A DNA stretch of 35,851 nt, taken from positions 1-35,851 of the IMG/VR virus record IMGVR_UViG_3300030419_000739. One strand, 5' to 3'. Both the position numbers and the translations under genes were made by a program. A model generated the notes under the pieces. That model saw only the letters and a program-made list of their open reading frames with translations, was not told the origin of the DNA and made no database searches. Of this stretch, positions 14,001 to 22,152 are shown piece after piece. Source of the stretch: a virus. Position 1 is the stretch's first letter. Every line of letters starts with the position of its first letter.

Positions 14001-16091
14001 GCAAGAACACAATATACAAAAATATTTAATGAGTTTGAAGATGTACTACCTGCATCACTAAAAGGTAGAGGTGGTACACAGTATGGTGAGTTTGCGTTTG
14101 AAAGCAGGTTTGGACAAAAATATGACCAACTAGTAGAAAATATGTTTTATTATTTTATGTCTGTACCAACTAACAAATTGTCAAGAGGTCCAGTATTTAA
14201 ACAAGCGTATTGGAATAAAGTTACATCTTTAATTGCTGCATCAGATAGTTCTGTAAAAGCAGGAATTATAGCTAGAGCAAAACAAGCTAATGTTGATAGT
14301 AAGTTAATTAAAAAAATGCAACAAACACAACCTGCTAGTTACGAAGATGCTTTGTTTAGATTTAGAGGAACTGCTACTGATGCAGGTTATGCAAATTTTG
14401 ATAAGGCATATAATGCTATAGATGAAGTATCTAAAGCACACGCATTAGCTGAAACAAAAAATTTACTTTATGATTTAAGTGAAAGAACAAGATTTTGGGA
14501 AGCAACTAGATTAATATTTCCATTCGGAGAAGCGTTCCAAGAAATTATATCTACTTGGGTAAAGATACTTGCAGACAACCCAGCTCCTGCTAGAAGATTT
14601 CAATTACTTGTACAGAAAGGGAGAGAAACAAATCCTTTTGAAACTGAAGATACAGACAGAGGATTTTTCTATACTGATCCAACAACAGGTGAAGAAATGT
14701 TTACATTTCCAGGTTGGGGTGGTTTAGCTAACAAGTGGCTAGGAATACAAGAAGATGACCCAATACAGTTAGAGGCATCTGGTTTTGCTAAAAGTGTAAA
14801 CTTAGTAGGTCAATCTTTTTTACCAGGATTTGGTCCATTAGTACAAGTACCTGCTGCGTATATGCTAAAAGGAGTTGATCCTGAAAGTGATATAACAAAA
14901 TTTGTGTTTGGTGATTTTCCACCTGAACCAACAACAAATCCTTTAGATTACTTTACTAGATTAATACCTTATCCATCTTGGCTTAAAAAAGTTATACAAG
15001 CATATAATTTAGACCCAGATGAATATGGGAGATTACAAAGTAACACAACAATAGATGTGTATAACGCTTTGTATTATGCAGGTAGAGTTAGTGATGCTAC
15101 ATATGATGAATGGAAAGAAGGTTTTGATTTAGCAAAAGAATATGCAAAAACATTAACATTGATTAGAGCAGCAGCACAGTTTATAGGACCAACAGGTTTT
15201 ACTCCTAGATGGGAAGTTTTAGGTGATACAGAACAAGGTCGCCAAGTTATATTAGTATCTGCTTTATCACAAGATTATAGGGAAAAATTAGAACAAAATA
15301 ATGGCGATCAATTTAAAACAACACAGGAATTTATACAACAATATGGAATTGACCCAACAGCATTGTTTGTTGGCAAATCATCACAGATATATAAAAGACC
15401 TGTTACTGTAGAAGGTTCTAAATTTTATAGAGATAATAAGGAATTATTTGAAGAATACAAAAGCACAGCATACTTTGCAAAACCTGATGACCCAACAGGA
15501 GAATTTAGTTATGAAGCATATTTAAAATCTATAGAGGAAAAAGCTAGAGAACCACTAACAGTTGAACAATGGAGATTAGTTCGTAACAATATATTAGGTG
15601 CAATAGCTTGGGAACAGTTTATGTTATCCTCTGCACCAGGTATGAAACCTTACTGGCTAAGAAGTGATGACCAAGCACAAGCAGATAAAACTGCTAAAAG
15701 ATTACAACTAAGAGGACAGTATGTTGGTTGGGGATATGATGATATACCAGGAGTTGCAAGTGGTGCTACTTTAGATGTTATTATACAAGAGTTTTATAGA
15801 TGGAAAGATAATGAAATATTATCAGAAAGTGAAGCAGGAAAAGGTTTATCATTATACTTGAAGGCAAGAGATAATGCTAAAATGGAATCAGTAAGATTAG
15901 GATATGGTCCTGAATCATTTAGAAGTGCTAGGGCTTTAGGTAACATAAGGTTGTACTTAAATGATTATGCAAACTATGTGATAGAACAATATCCAGATTT
16001 TCAATACATTTGGAATAGCTATTTTAAAAGAGAGTTGTTAGAAGCTGAAAGAGATGAACAAATTAAGCAAACTATAAGGAATAATTATTAA
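11001..16091 (+). CDS. Giant virion protein, 1696 aa, probable internal/ejection protein
   Basis: The largest gene, 14% of the genome. The protein is mostly helical and soluble, with Gly/Ala-rich amphipathic stretches near 285-310 (GTLALDPANWLLFGAGAAAK) and Trp-rich segments near 1160-1240 (FWEATRLIFPFGEAFQEI; FPGWGGLANKWLG). No catalytic motif was recognised. In short-tailed phages, very long helical proteins made with the head are internal or ejection proteins that enter the host with the DNA, and that is my best guess. A tape measure is less likely, because the gene lies between portal and scaffold and no sheath or tube genes follow. The ATG is six bases after the previous stop, with only a weak AAAG upstream. 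Confidence 0.7.
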   Translation: MLYPENPNFEDEFEAEIKTKDQRFKELKSQLSENNNFKARLANKNLQIAPYIPSTIPAGMGLLGQDIEDVDPAVLKAVALQVQNQDKDLWDNITDKFKGVFRGTFAAFDAGLDFVKGQLLGRFPVEIGQRYSDKIAEGKSRTEALGEVFDEFDDIRKKVGDTAFTMAIREATRGREVNLGEGIIPQSTPINETDEYKELVKRGVAPEKALELAEQIVGKPITDIARQQAISGVQFRGETRAGLEQAGYTPEVTLGRLFAEPLVAMDVIEPGTKGYRNMSGSVDFVGTLALDPANWLLFGAGAAAKGAKTIKYVSEAQKAQSIAGKARTFVVSADGVANVQQLGAVKGGIRKTILERFPRLGGFSVEGFLQSKKGDDLLNFLSQSNDINAPAGNIDVLSSLLQTDDYATLGKISRSANKDEMYGLLNDFFSGRVGEKLPIQTKLFDSYKLGRGPNRASQMFNKLIDAPEDLKQFGRGPALRYSNQWSPLVRSFSKLYEPGFDPNNMNQSFVTLRNMMRQMDIDPKERAKILRDFVDDAEFGLIRSEGTELALRETPLARVGDELIEEATLIRPPSTFQDADTIFKANIAAVNAWKSKLSKEVGDNELAEKLIDNITRIYTKEIKESGLNFVDEQGQAFDIGNALKAYVNDEITDIPTFRLETELAQNYIPTIAPGLLVKATNIFKKDMLGRNPLKKFIAQGEISDNALELMMDKYISGIWKPAVLLRGAWTVRVIGEEQVRLWAQGYDGLFSPRRWVALATGKSLDPTGTLKILKKIDEGVSDRQIENLIFQEFPNLPKRFKYQGEQIGIVQAIRKYMNSGDRELLEIVNLTSKETDVMREFFEAINSTTRGWQGLRKTNPNMAAKGFAIFNKSLPDQRKGYINSMQTEFDQLMNDTLAVKILNEGPDAAKEFLWKTRFDENSIAFQISKQDEFFNSIFQNQDFSNKIVDFINARIHIKTGGKIDKTTLAVLIPGNSELRNILKTGKYKDINIKSMGTTKAARTQYTKIFNEFEDVLPASLKGRGGTQYGEFAFESRFGQKYDQLVENMFYYFMSVPTNKLSRGPVFKQAYWNKVTSLIAASDSSVKAGIIARAKQANVDSKLIKKMQQTQPASYEDALFRFRGTATDAGYANFDKAYNAIDEVSKAHALAETKNLLYDLSERTRFWEATRLIFPFGEAFQEIISTWVKILADNPAPARRFQLLVQKGRETNPFETEDTDRGFFYTDPTTGEEMFTFPGWGGLANKWLGIQEDDPIQLEASGFAKSVNLVGQSFLPGFGPLVQVPAAYMLKGVDPESDITKFVFGDFPPEPTTNPLDYFTRLIPYPSWLKKVIQAYNLDPDEYGRLQSNTTIDVYNALYYAGRVSDATYDEWKEGFDLAKEYAKTLTLIRAAAQFIGPTGFTPRWEVLGDTEQGRQVILVSALSQDYREKLEQNNGDQFKTTQEFIQQYGIDPTALFVGKSSQIYKRPVTVEGSKFYRDNKELFEEYKSTAYFAKPDDPTGEFSYEAYLKSIEEKAREPLTVEQWRLVRNNILGAIAWEQFMLSSAPGMKPYWLRSDDQAQADKTAKRLQLRGQYVGWGYDDIPGVASGATLDVIIQEFYRWKDNEILSESEAGKGLSLYLKARDNAKMESVRLGYGPESFRSARALGNIRLYLNDYANYVIEQYPDFQYIWNSYFKRELLEAERDEQIKQTIRNNY

Positions 16092-17102
16092 ATGACAATA
16101 GAAGAATTTATACAACAATTAGAAGCATTAGTTAATTCTAAAAGTCCTTTACCAGGACAAGCACCTTTGTTTATACCTAATGAAGTAAAACAAATATTAT
16201 ATGAACAACCATCAGTAAAAGCAGCAGCAGATCAAGCAGTTGTTGCATTGACAGGAACTAATAGTCCAATATCAGCAGGAGATATTTATAGAGTTGCAGG
16301 AATGACAAGTGAGCCGCAACTTACTGATTCACAATATACTGCTGGTACATTTGAACTTCCTAACTTTTTAGGTGTACCTAGAAACTATGAAGTAGATGGT
16401 GTATCTATATATACAACAGATGACCAAGGAGAATTTTTATTTTATCAATCAGGTGCACAATATGCTTTAATGGCAAACCAACCACCAGAAATAGTAGCTG
16501 CAATACAAGCAGAATTAGTAAATGCAAACTTATTAAAACTAGGAGAGTTTGTTCCTGGTAGTTGGGGTGGATTATTTATAGGTGATGAACAAAAAGATGT
16601 AGAAGCGTTCAAGAAAGTATTAGAACATTCTAATCAAACTGGTAACCCTGATTTTACTATGTCATTAAGATTTTTTGTAGATAATCAAGAAGCAATAGAT
16701 GCTTTTCAACCACAACCTGCTTATTTACCCCCAGACTATGCAACAGCATCACAGTCTGTTACTAATCTTTTTGAAAACCAATTAGGAAGAAAACCAAAAA
16801 CATACGAGTTAGAATTACTTGCTAATCAATTATTAGCCGATACAAAGAAAGCATTTGATGCACAACAACCTGCACAATTAGATATAGGTGATATAAGTGC
16901 AGAAGAACTCTTGACAGGTAATTTAGGTAATCATATAGTAGAACCACCAGTACAAGAAGAAACTGCTATTGATCCATCAGCAAGACTGTTACAAAAGTTT
17001 GATGAGATTACAGCAAAAGAACAGGAAAGGTTAGGTGCAAATCGTGATATTCAAGCCACTAATCGTATCATTCTTAATAGCATCACAGGTGCTCCAAGGT
17101 AG
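16092..17102 (+). CDS. Hypothetical virion-associated protein, 336 aa
   Basis: A 336-residue protein without a recognised family. It has a helical N-terminus (MTIEEFIQQLEALVNSKSP), a central region with aromatic and Gly residues (VPGSWGGLFIGDEQKD), a helical segment (FENQLGRKPKTYELELLANQ), and an acidic/Gln-rich end. It starts directly after the stop of the giant protein. Together with the next three genes it forms a block between portal and scaffold, likely internal head or tail-hub proteins. Confidence 0.65.
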   Translation: MTIEEFIQQLEALVNSKSPLPGQAPLFIPNEVKQILYEQPSVKAAADQAVVALTGTNSPISAGDIYRVAGMTSEPQLTDSQYTAGTFELPNFLGVPRNYEVDGVSIYTTDDQGEFLFYQSGAQYALMANQPPEIVAAIQAELVNANLLKLGEFVPGSWGGLFIGDEQKDVEAFKKVLEHSNQTGNPDFTMSLRFFVDNQEAIDAFQPQPAYLPPDYATASQSVTNLFENQLGRKPKTYELELLANQLLADTKKAFDAQQPAQLDIGDISAEELLTGNLGNHIVEPPVQEETAIDPSARLLQKFDEITAKEQERLGANRDIQATNRIILNSITGAPR

Positions 17103-17106
17103 TATT

Positions 17107-17820
17107 ATGGAGAATGAAATGACAAATGACACAAATCCAGCGTTAATAGATATTTATATGAAAGCATTACTAATGCGTGAAAGTACAAATAATTATGAAG
17201 CAAAACATAAATCATCTGTAATAGAGGATTACGAAACAGGAAAACCTATACGAGTACAAGCATTAGGTGGTTATGGAATATTAGATATTAATTTTGAAAA
17301 GTGGGCAAAACAAGCTGGACTTAAAGATTTTAGTATGGCTGATGAGGATTGGAAAGACCCTAAAGCACAAGATACAATAGCTAAATATAAACTACAAGAG
17401 TATTTTAACAAGTTTGGTTCTTGGGAAGCTGTATCAGTTGCTTGGTTTGCAGGAGAAAATAAAGCTAAAGAACTTTTGCGTAATGGAACAATAGATTACG
17501 ATAAAGCAGACAGTAATGGTACAACTATAAAACAATATGTAGATAGTATGAACAATCTTATTGCAGAAGAATTTATGACAATGGAAATACCAATGGAAAC
17601 ATTTACTATGCCTTCAACTGTTGCAGGTCCACCAACTCCACCTGTTATAGCAAAACAAAGGGATAACCAACAAGTGTTTGCTGCACAGATATTAGATGCT
17701 ATGACTAAAGCAAATGCAGGTGGTATGCGACCTAGTTTTGAATCACAAGTTCCAGCAAAAGCAGGAGATTTTGCTGATAAAGTAGCAGAAACAAAAGTTC
17801 GTAGAGGTGAAATTAAATAA
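17107..17820 (+). CDS. Lysozyme-like (SLT-type) virion protein
   Basis: A 237-residue protein whose first 140 residues look like a lytic transglycosylase/lysozyme fold: a catalytic-type Glu in LLMRESTNNYE (Glu25), the Gly-rich strand GGYGILDINFEKWAKQAG, and the later YKLQEYFNKFGSWEAVSVAW helix with AWFAG, as in SLT domains. The last 90 residues are Pro/Thr/Ala rich. Such enzymes open peptidoglycan during DNA entry, and its place among virion genes fits that better than host lysis. ATG 17107 (AAGG upstream) is chosen; ATG 17119 with GGAG upstream is nearly as good. The frame extends to a GTG at 17035, inside the previous gene, which is unlikely. Confidence 0.7.
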   Translation: MENEMTNDTNPALIDIYMKALLMRESTNNYEAKHKSSVIEDYETGKPIRVQALGGYGILDINFEKWAKQAGLKDFSMADEDWKDPKAQDTIAKYKLQEYFNKFGSWEAVSVAWFAGENKAKELLRNGTIDYDKADSNGTTIKQYVDSMNNLIAEEFMTMEIPMETFTMPSTVAGPPTPPVIAKQRDNQQVFAAQILDAMTKANAGGMRPSFESQVPAKAGDFADKVAETKVRRGEIK

Positions 17821-19604
17821 TGTCATTTGAAGGTAGTAACTATGTAGGAGATTTAGCACTTTATTACGCTGCTAAAAAAATAGAATCAGGTGCAAATAAA
17901 AGTATTAAAGACATAATATCTCCAACAGAACTTTACAGACAAAGGACAGGTAGAGGTCGTGCAACAAAATTTAGTCAAGGTGAAATACTACAAGCACAAT
18001 ATTTAGCAGATCGTTTAGTAAATACAGCACAAGCAGAAACAAAACCAAGTGGTTATACAGAAAAAGATTTATTAAATAGTGTACAAAATGTTGCTAAAGA
18101 AATAGTAGAAGTAGAAAAACAGGTAGGTAAATTACAAGTACCACCTGAAGCAACAGGTGTACAAGAAGCACAAATATTTCAAAATGCTTTAGATGAGGTA
18201 ATGAAGAAAAGTGTTTTAAATACATTATCAGAAAGTGGACAGTTAGAAAGAGATACATTTCTAAACGCTTTAGGTTTTAATGATGTAGCAGAAGGACCTG
18301 GAATACCTGTAACAACCACAACAACAGATGAAATTACAGAAAAAGATTTAGTTATAGAAGAAGAAGATGATGAAATAGTTGAAGAAGAAGATGATGAAAT
18401 AGTTGAAGAAGATGGTAATGGACAAATAACAAATACAGCATTTACACAATTTAATAACATACCTGAAGATGCTTTACTTTTTGATGTAGGTGGTAATTTT
18501 TATATAGTATATGAAGTTCCTGGTTCAGATGGAGAACTATATGAAGGTAATCCAATTTATATGGCATATGAATTAAAAGATAATGATTTATTTGCAGCAG
18601 GTTTATTAACACAAGGTGAAACAGCACCACAACCCAATGCAACAATGGATCAATCATTTTTTGATTCTATTGCAATAGTTACAGGTAATACTGACCAACT
18701 ATCAGCATTAATAGATAATCCTTTTGCTAGTTTTGTAGAAACTGTAGGAGAACAATCACAAGTAGCACCTTGGATTACAGACCCAGAAATGATTGCATTA
18801 ATAGCTGAAGCTGCTGTAGAAGGTAGAGAAGTTACAGATGCAGAGTGGCAAACAACTAATTGGTATCAGACACACAATGAAACTGAAAGAGAGTGGTTAA
18901 GAACATATTACGCTGACCCATCAACAGCAACACAACTTACAACAGATGCACAAATATCAGTTGCTAACTCACTACAAGCAGCAGGTGTATCTAATGCACC
19001 AGAAGCATTGATTAATTGGGTTGCAGGTAAGTTTGTGTCTGGTGAATGGTCTGAAACATACACAGGAGAACAAATTAGTTTATTTGCTGACCCATATGCT
19101 ACAGGTAAAAGAGATGAAAGTTTTGAAAACTATTTATCTTCTACTGCTTTGACTGGTGTAGATAGAACAACAGAGAGAGAAAGAGAAGTTAGAGAGTTAT
19201 ACAGCAAATGGTTAGGACCATCATTAGGTAAGCTAACAGATAATGAAGTTGCAGAGATTGCAGGTAGATTACGAGATGACCCTGACTATCAAGACCAATT
19301 AGTACAATCGTTAAAACAATCACGACTTGCTGCGTTTAGTAATTACACTAATCCAGAACTAACTTATGAAGATATTGCAAGACCTTGGAGAAACTTAACA
19401 ACTTCTGTGTGGGGTCAGACAGCAGATGAAACACAAGGTTGGTGGCAAGATATGGTTAAATCTAATGACTTTACACAAGCACAAACTACACTTAGAGAGA
19501 AAGGTTTAGAGCAAGATATTACACAAGTTACACAAGATGCAACAAAAGCATTACAACAAGGATTAGGACAAGGCACAGTAAGTCAGTTAGGAGTTAATGT
19601 ATAA
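17820..19604 (+). CDS. Virion protein with acidic repeat, 594 aa
   Basis: A 594-residue protein of unknown family. Residues 1-140 are helical and Lys/Glu rich; a Thr run (VTTTTTDE) and an acidic tandem repeat (EEEDDEIV twice) follow near 170-200, then a folded region and a helical end (QDITQVTQDATKALQQ). The acidic hinge separates two domains. It is coupled to the lysozyme-like gene by TAATG and to the next gene by the same overlap. Probably an internal or ejected virion protein. Confidence 0.7.
   Translation: MSFEGSNYVGDLALYYAAKKIESGANKSIKDIISPTELYRQRTGRGRATKFSQGEILQAQYLADRLVNTAQAETKPSGYTEKDLLNSVQNVAKEIVEVEKQVGKLQVPPEATGVQEAQIFQNALDEVMKKSVLNTLSESGQLERDTFLNALGFNDVAEGPGIPVTTTTTDEITEKDLVIEEEDDEIVEEEDDEIVEEDGNGQITNTAFTQFNNIPEDALLFDVGGNFYIVYEVPGSDGELYEGNPIYMAYELKDNDLFAAGLLTQGETAPQPNATMDQSFFDSIAIVTGNTDQLSALIDNPFASFVETVGEQSQVAPWITDPEMIALIAEAAVEGREVTDAEWQTTNWYQTHNETEREWLRTYYADPSTATQLTTDAQISVANSLQAAGVSNAPEALINWVAGKFVSGEWSETYTGEQISLFADPYATGKRDESFENYLSSTALTGVDRTTEREREVRELYSKWLGPSLGKLTDNEVAEIAGRLRDDPDYQDQLVQSLKQSRLAAFSNYTNPELTYEDIARPWRNLTTSVWGQTADETQGWWQDMVKSNDFTQAQTTLREKGLEQDITQVTQDATKALQQGLGQGTVSQLGVNV
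18357..18404 (+). repeat. 24-bp tandem repeat, two full copies
   Basis: Two identical 24-base units (18357-18380 and 18381-18404) followed by a partial third encode EEEDDEIV-type repeats. Exact identity at the DNA level suggests recent slippage and a length-variable acidic hinge. Confidence 0.85.
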
Positions 19605-20431
19605 TGGCAACATACGCTGAACTAGCACAGAGTTTATATCCTAATATGCCACCTGATATTTTAGATTTGTTTGCTAATGAATGGGCAAGAACAGGCGATC
19701 CACAAGTGGCTATTGCAGAAGTTAGAAGAAGTCCTGCATATGAGATAGCATTTCCTGGTAACAAAAGACCTGATGGTACAGTTAAGTTTGATGAAGTAAC
19801 TTACACAGGATTAAAAGAAAGTTACATAGGTACATTACAAGAGTATGGTATTCCAAGAAACACATCAGTTGATTTACTAACAGATAGATTTACAGGATTA
19901 ATAGAAGGTGAAGTATCTGCTAGAGAATTTGCACAAAGAGTAGATGCTGTGTATCAAGGCATACAAGAAAACATACCAGAAGTTACAGAGTTTTATAGAG
20001 AGAACTTTGGTTTAGAACTAACACCTGAAGCTATTTTTGTTGGTGCATTAGACCCAACTGTAGGTGAGGAAATAGTTGCAGGTAGAATAACTACTGCACA
20101 AATTGGTGGAGAAGCAGCAAGAGCAGGGTTTGAAATATCAGGTGATTTTGCACAGAGATTACAAAGAGCTGGTATATCACAAGCACAAGCTAGACAGTTG
20201 TTTACTACTGCACAAGCAGAACTACCAAGACTACAAGAACTACAAGCTAGAGGTGGCGTAACTGATCCTGAACAATTTACATTAGAACAGTTTACAGAGG
20301 CAGCAGTATTTCAAAGTCCTGAAGAATTAGAGGAAATACGATTGTTAGAAGCAGAAGAAGCTAGTAGGTTTGCACCTGTTGGTGGTGCTGCAAGGCGTGG
20401 TCGTAGAGTTACAGGATTAGTAGAAGAATAA
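19604..20431 (+). CDS. Hypothetical virion-associated protein, 275 aa
   Basis: A 275-residue mostly helical protein. It opens with ATYAELAQSLYPNMPPDILD and has a central region rich in Glu, Ala and Gln (LQRAGISQAQARQLFTTAQA) and an Arg-rich end (GGAARRGRRVTGLVEE). It is the last gene of the portal-to-scaffold block; a promoter follows its stop directly. No family recognised. A role as internal head protein or tail-hub component is inferred from position. Confidence 0.65.
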   Translation: MATYAELAQSLYPNMPPDILDLFANEWARTGDPQVAIAEVRRSPAYEIAFPGNKRPDGTVKFDEVTYTGLKESYIGTLQEYGIPRNTSVDLLTDRFTGLIEGEVSAREFAQRVDAVYQGIQENIPEVTEFYRENFGLELTPEAIFVGALDPTVGEEIVAGRITTAQIGGEAARAGFEISGDFAQRLQRAGISQAQARQLFTTAQAELPRLQELQARGGVTDPEQFTLEQFTEAAVFQSPEELEEIRLLEAEEASRFAPVGGAARRGRRVTGLVEE

Positions 20432-20434
20432 ACC

Positions 20435-20461
20435 TTGACATACTACATATAGTGGTATAAT
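20435..20461 (+). promoter_or_regulatory. Strong promoter for scaffold and capsid genes
   Basis: Perfect TTGACA (20435-20440) and TATAAT (20456-20461), with TGG before TATAAT forming an extended -10. The spacer is 15 bp; reading the -10 as TAATTA (20458-20463) gives 17 bp. It starts four bases after the previous stop and would boost capsid and scaffold, the products needed in greatest amount. Confidence 0.75.
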
Positions 20462-20462
20462 T

Positions 20463-20645
20463 AAATTGTCGCATAGTGGTAGTCTGCGAATATAAATTGA
20501 CTCTGCACTCTCCAGTTTATTCCTGGCGTATAAACTGCGTATTACAAATCGCCTAGTATCTGAATAGCCGAAAGTGGCTGACAATTTTTGTTATTCTTAA
20601 TTATTTTATTTGTCGCCTATCACATCATTATCCCAAGGGTGATGT
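20463..20645 (+). ncRNA. Structured leader RNA before scaffold/capsid
   Basis: The 244-base gap between 20431 and 20676 has no gene but much potential structure. AAATTGTC (20463-20470) pairs with GACAATTT (20580-20587), enclosing hairpins TCGCA/TGCGA (20469-20489), CAGTTTAT/ATAAACTG (20513-20537) and AGCC/GGCT (20566-20579). A T-rich stretch follows, then ACATCA/TGATGT with an inner CCC/GGG (20622-20645). The outer pairing competes slightly with the first hairpin, and the predicted transcript start (about 20468) trims the outer stem, so the exact fold is uncertain. It could be a translation or attenuation leader. No known family recognised. Confidence 0.45.
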
Positions 20646-20675
20646 AGCTAGTAGAAAACTTGGAGTAGGAGAAAT

Positions 20676-21131
20676 ATGGAAAACGAAGTAGAAAATACAG
20701 TAGAAGAAGTACAAGAAGATAACAATGCGATTAAGCAAATGCGTGAGCGTATTAAAGAGCTTGAATCAGTAGAGAAAGAATTTAAGTCTGTACAGATGGC
20801 TAACGCTATCAAAGATGCAGGTTTTGATCCTGAATCTGGTGAAGGTAAAGCACTAAAAGACTTGTATAAAGGTGAGTTACAAGCAGATGCTATAAAAGAG
20901 TTTGCTTCTAACTATGGTTGGGGTGAAGTACCACCACAAGCAACCCAAGAAGAACTACAGCGACAAAGAGTTGTTTCTAGTCAAGATAGTTTAGATACTG
21001 TAATAGAAGCATCAGTTCCTGTAGAACCTGTAGGTCTTGATGATCAGATTGCACAAGCACAAGCTGATGGTGATTGGCAGACAAGTTCTAATCTCAAAGC
21101 AGATAAATTAAAAGACCTATTGAAAAAGTAA
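20676..21131 (+). CDS. Scaffolding protein
   Basis: A 151-residue acidic, helical protein directly before the capsid gene, the usual place and look of a scaffold. Residues 1-50 form a probable coiled coil (EVENTVEEVQEDNNAIKQMR; IKELESVEKEFK), and the C-terminus is a short basic helix (NLKADKLKDLLKK) of the sort that binds the capsid protein. It also has an NAIKDAGFDPESGEGKALKD segment resembling scaffolds of other phages. GGAG lies upstream of the ATG, at the end of the structured leader. Confidence 0.8.
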   Translation: MENEVENTVEEVQEDNNAIKQMRERIKELESVEKEFKSVQMANAIKDAGFDPESGEGKALKDLYKGELQADAIKEFASNYGWGEVPPQATQEELQRQRVVSSQDSLDTVIEASVPVEPVGLDDQIAQAQADGDWQTSSNLKADKLKDLLKK

Positions 21132-21146
21132 AGGAGAAAGATTTAG

Positions 21147-22085
21147 ATGGGTGCAGTATCAGGATTGGGAGATTCATACGATCTCCCTAATTACGTGGGT
21201 GAGTTATTTAATATAACTCCAAATGATACACCTTTTCTTTCTGCTATTGGTGGAATGACTGGGGGTAAATCAGTTACCTCTAAACAATTCACTTGGCAAA
21301 CAGTTGATAATGCAACAGCAGCTCAAACAGTAGTTGCTGAAGGTGCAGATGCAACTTTCGCAGAGAGAAGCAGATCTGAAGTAACAAACGTTACTCAAAT
21401 TATGCAATATGGTGTACACGTATCATATACAAAACAAGCAGCAACAGGAAACCTTGCTGGTCAATCTATACTAGGAAACCAACCAGTTCAAGATGAATTG
21501 GCTTTCCAATTAGATATGGCTATGAAGAGAGCAGCTAGAGATATAGAGTTCTCTTTCCTTAGAGGTACTTATGTTGCAGACACAGATGTAGCAACAGCTA
21601 GAAAAACAAGAGGTATGTTGTCAGCTATTTCTACTAACGAAGTAGCAGGTGGTAACGCAGCTCTTGACCAAGCAAAAGTAAATGCTTTGATGAAAGCTAT
21701 GGCAGATTCAGGAGCTCCATTTGAGCAACCTGTAATTATGGCTAACGCTTTTCAAAAGCAAAAACTATCTTCAATTTATTCAAGTGCATTGTCACTTGCA
21801 CCAAGAGATAGAAACTATGGTGGCGTAAATATACAAACTATAGAAACTGACTTTGGTGAAGTAGGAATTGTCTATAGCAGACACTTACCTGCTGAAGATA
21901 TAATTTGCGTTGATCTTGCTTATTGTAAGCCTGTATTCTTAGACATTCCTGGAAAAGGACACTTCTTCGCAGAACCACTTGCACAAACTGGTTCAGCTTA
22001 TAAGTTCCAAATCTATGGAGAGGTCGGATTAGAATATGGTCCAGAGCAATTCCACGGCAAAATTACATCACTATCTACTTCCTAA
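21147..22085 (+). CDS. Major capsid protein, SU10/DUF5309 family
   Basis: The 312-residue HK97-fold shell protein. I recognise the SU10-type family (DUF5309) from the start LPNYVGELFNITPNDTPFLS, the following FTWQTVDN and TNVTQIMQYGVHVSYTKQA, the helical AFQLDMAMKRAARDIEFSFL, and the later GGVNIQTIETDFGEVGIVYS and end (YGEVGLEYGPEQFHGK). No cleavable prohead domain is visible; the separate scaffold fits this. AAGGAG lies 8 bases upstream. A stable hairpin follows the gene, probably raising mRNA stability. Confidence 0.92.
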   Translation: MGAVSGLGDSYDLPNYVGELFNITPNDTPFLSAIGGMTGGKSVTSKQFTWQTVDNATAAQTVVAEGADATFAERSRSEVTNVTQIMQYGVHVSYTKQAATGNLAGQSILGNQPVQDELAFQLDMAMKRAARDIEFSFLRGTYVADTDVATARKTRGMLSAISTNEVAGGNAALDQAKVNALMKAMADSGAPFEQPVIMANAFQKQKLSSIYSSALSLAPRDRNYGGVNIQTIETDFGEVGIVYSRHLPAEDIICVDLAYCKPVFLDIPGKGHFFAEPLAQTGSAYKFQIYGEVGLEYGPEQFHGKITSLSTS

Positions 22086-22110
22086 TAAGTAGTTAGATAG
22101 TATATTTATT

Positions 22111-22136
22111 AGAGGGAGATAAATACTTCTCCCTCT
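22111..22136 (+). terminator. 9-bp hairpin after the capsid gene
   Basis: AGAGGGAGA (22111-22119) and TCTCCCTCT (22128-22136) form a perfect stem with an 8-base loop. No T-run follows, so it is more likely an mRNA-stabilising or partial attenuation element that separates high capsid expression from the tail genes. Confidence 0.6.
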
Positions 22137-22152
22137 AGTAACATAGGTATAT

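Noticed and set aside
20469-20489. tRNA D-arm-like motif (GTGGTAG inside a short stem)
   Set aside because: No anticodon arm, no TTC-type T loop and no CCA-compatible acceptor could be fitted; treated as part of a structured leader.
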